Shown here: piece by piece, positions 36,286 through 36,496 of the stretch
Numbering within the stretch: position 1 is the first letter of the stretch
How the letters are laid out: each line of letters begins with the position of its first letter
Source: Streptomyces violascens
GTDB taxonomy: Bacteria; Actinomycetota; Actinomycetes; Streptomycetales; Streptomycetaceae
Direction of reading: 5' to 3'
NCBI RefSeq assembly: GCF_014649955.1
Contig: NZ_BMUA01000048.1
Location: 1-36,496 of the forward strand
DNA: 36,496 nucleotides
Translations under genes and position numbers: made by a program
The notes under the pieces: generated by a model
Database searches by the model: none
What the model was told of the DNA's origin: nothing
The model's input: only the letters and a program-made list of their open reading frames with translations

Positions 36286-36496
36286 AGCCGCGAAGCGGCT
36301 CGGGTTTCGGCCGCGAAGCGGCCAAAACCCCAGATCACAGAGCCGCGAAGCGGCCAGCACCCCCGATAGGGCCTGCGAAGCAGGCCCACGGTTCCGCGAA
36401 GCGGAACCTATTAGCGCCGTGAAACGGCGCTTTAGTGATCGGCGAAGCCGATCACTGTTTGTACCACGCGCAGCGTGGTACGGACCCGCGCGCGGG
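36286..36496. other. Right telomere of a linear replicon
   Basis: Ten palindromes follow each other to the last base: AGCCGC-GAA-GCGGCT (36286-36300); a composite GGGTTT, GGCCGC-GAA-GCGGCC, AAACCC (36302-36330); GCCGC-GAA-GCGGC (36342-36354); GGGCCTGC-GAA-GCAGGCCC (36369-36387); GGTTCCGC-GAA-GCGGAACC (36390-36408); AGCGCCGT-GAA-ACGGCGCT (36413-36431); AGTGATCGGC-GAA-GCCGATCACT (36434-36456); GTACCACGC-GCA-GCGTGGTAC (36461-36481); and terminal CCCGCGCGCGGG (36485-36496). Streptomyces telomeres start with a CCCGCG-type palindrome followed by a GTACCAC-type one, and their 3' strand carries C-GAA-G and GCA loops that fold by sheared purine pairs. The plus strand here is that 3' strand. The 5' end is probably capped by a terminal protein. 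Confidence 0.93.

Noticed and set aside
36067..36360. Minus-strand 97-codon frame near the right end
   Set aside because: It is made of telomere palindromes and the A-rich spacer, and has no ribosome site.
34160..36496. CRISPR array as an explanation for the repeated palindromes
   Set aside because: There are no identical direct repeats with regular unique spacers and no cas genes; each palindrome has its own sequence.
1..36496. tRNA, rRNA or insertion sequences
   Set aside because: I found no cloverleaf-like sequence with a tRNA T-arm motif, no rRNA segment, and no transposase gene with flanking terminal repeats.

Overview
The window is high-GC actinobacterial DNA, most likely from a Streptomyces or a close relative: GTG and TTG starts are common, genes overlap by ATGA or GTGA, and GC-rich third positions predominate. 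The right edge (about 36286 to 36496) is a closely packed array of perfect palindromes with GAA or GCA triloops that ends in CCCGCGCGCGGG. This is the layout of a Streptomyces-type linear-replicon telomere. I therefore read the window as the right arm and end of a linear plasmid (or, less likely, a linear chromosome end), cut on the left inside an upstream gene. No replication, partition or telomere-protein (Tpg/Tap) gene is recognisable here. || Layout. (1) 1 to 6.0 kb: a tightly coupled run of poorly characterised plasmid genes, including a coiled-coil protein with an H-x3-C-x2-C motif, a DUF2637-like four-helix membrane protein, a two-TM protein and a very long Lys/Asp-rich protein with an internal in-frame start. 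A nested cruciform lies at 3780-3862. (2) 6.1 to 8.4 kb: a first FtsK/SpoIIIE-type DNA translocase with a winged-helix tail, preceded by a hairpin and tandem 11-mers. (3) 8.4 to 11.0 kb: a promoter with a symmetric operator, two unknown genes and a stand-alone RapZ C-terminal-domain protein, separated by strong hairpins. (4) 11.4 to 20.0 kb: an accessory island. A HAD-like hydrolase and an XRE-type regulator carry a matching promoter/operator motif. Three small coupled genes follow, then an operon of five enzymes: atypical aminoglycoside-phosphotransferase-fold kinase, L-lactate/malate dehydrogenase-like protein, HprK-like P-loop ATPase, radical SAM protein with a Cys-rich tail, and a PIMT-like methyltransferase. 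A 21-bp perfect hairpin closes the operon. (5) 20.2 to 32.7 kb: a second, TcpA-like coupling ATPase, a divergently transcribed double-HTH repressor, and a Tcp-like type IV secretion operon (TcpC-, small TM-, TcpE-, VirB4-, lipoprotein-, VirB6- and VirB8-like proteins, then a two-domain peptidoglycan hydrolase). (6) 32.7 to 35.8 kb: five subterminal genes of unknown role, interrupted at 34190-34325 by an array of composite hairpins. (7) 35.84 to 36.5 kb: a strong terminator, an interior palindrome field whose triloops have the opposite polarity, and the terminal telomere palindromes. || How it works together. Regions 5 and 1-2 look like conjugation functions: a Gram-positive type IV secretion machine with its own coupling ATPase, plus a separate FtsK-like translocase of the kind that alone supports mycelial dsDNA transfer in Streptomyces. 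The double-HTH protein probably controls the secretion operon through repeated TGATCA-containing sites. The enzyme island is cargo. Its mix of radical SAM, PIMT, two kinase-like proteins and a hydroxyacid dehydrogenase does not match a pathway I can name. It is the best candidate here for an undescribed system, perhaps one that modifies a ribosomal peptide or protein, but no substrate is proven.
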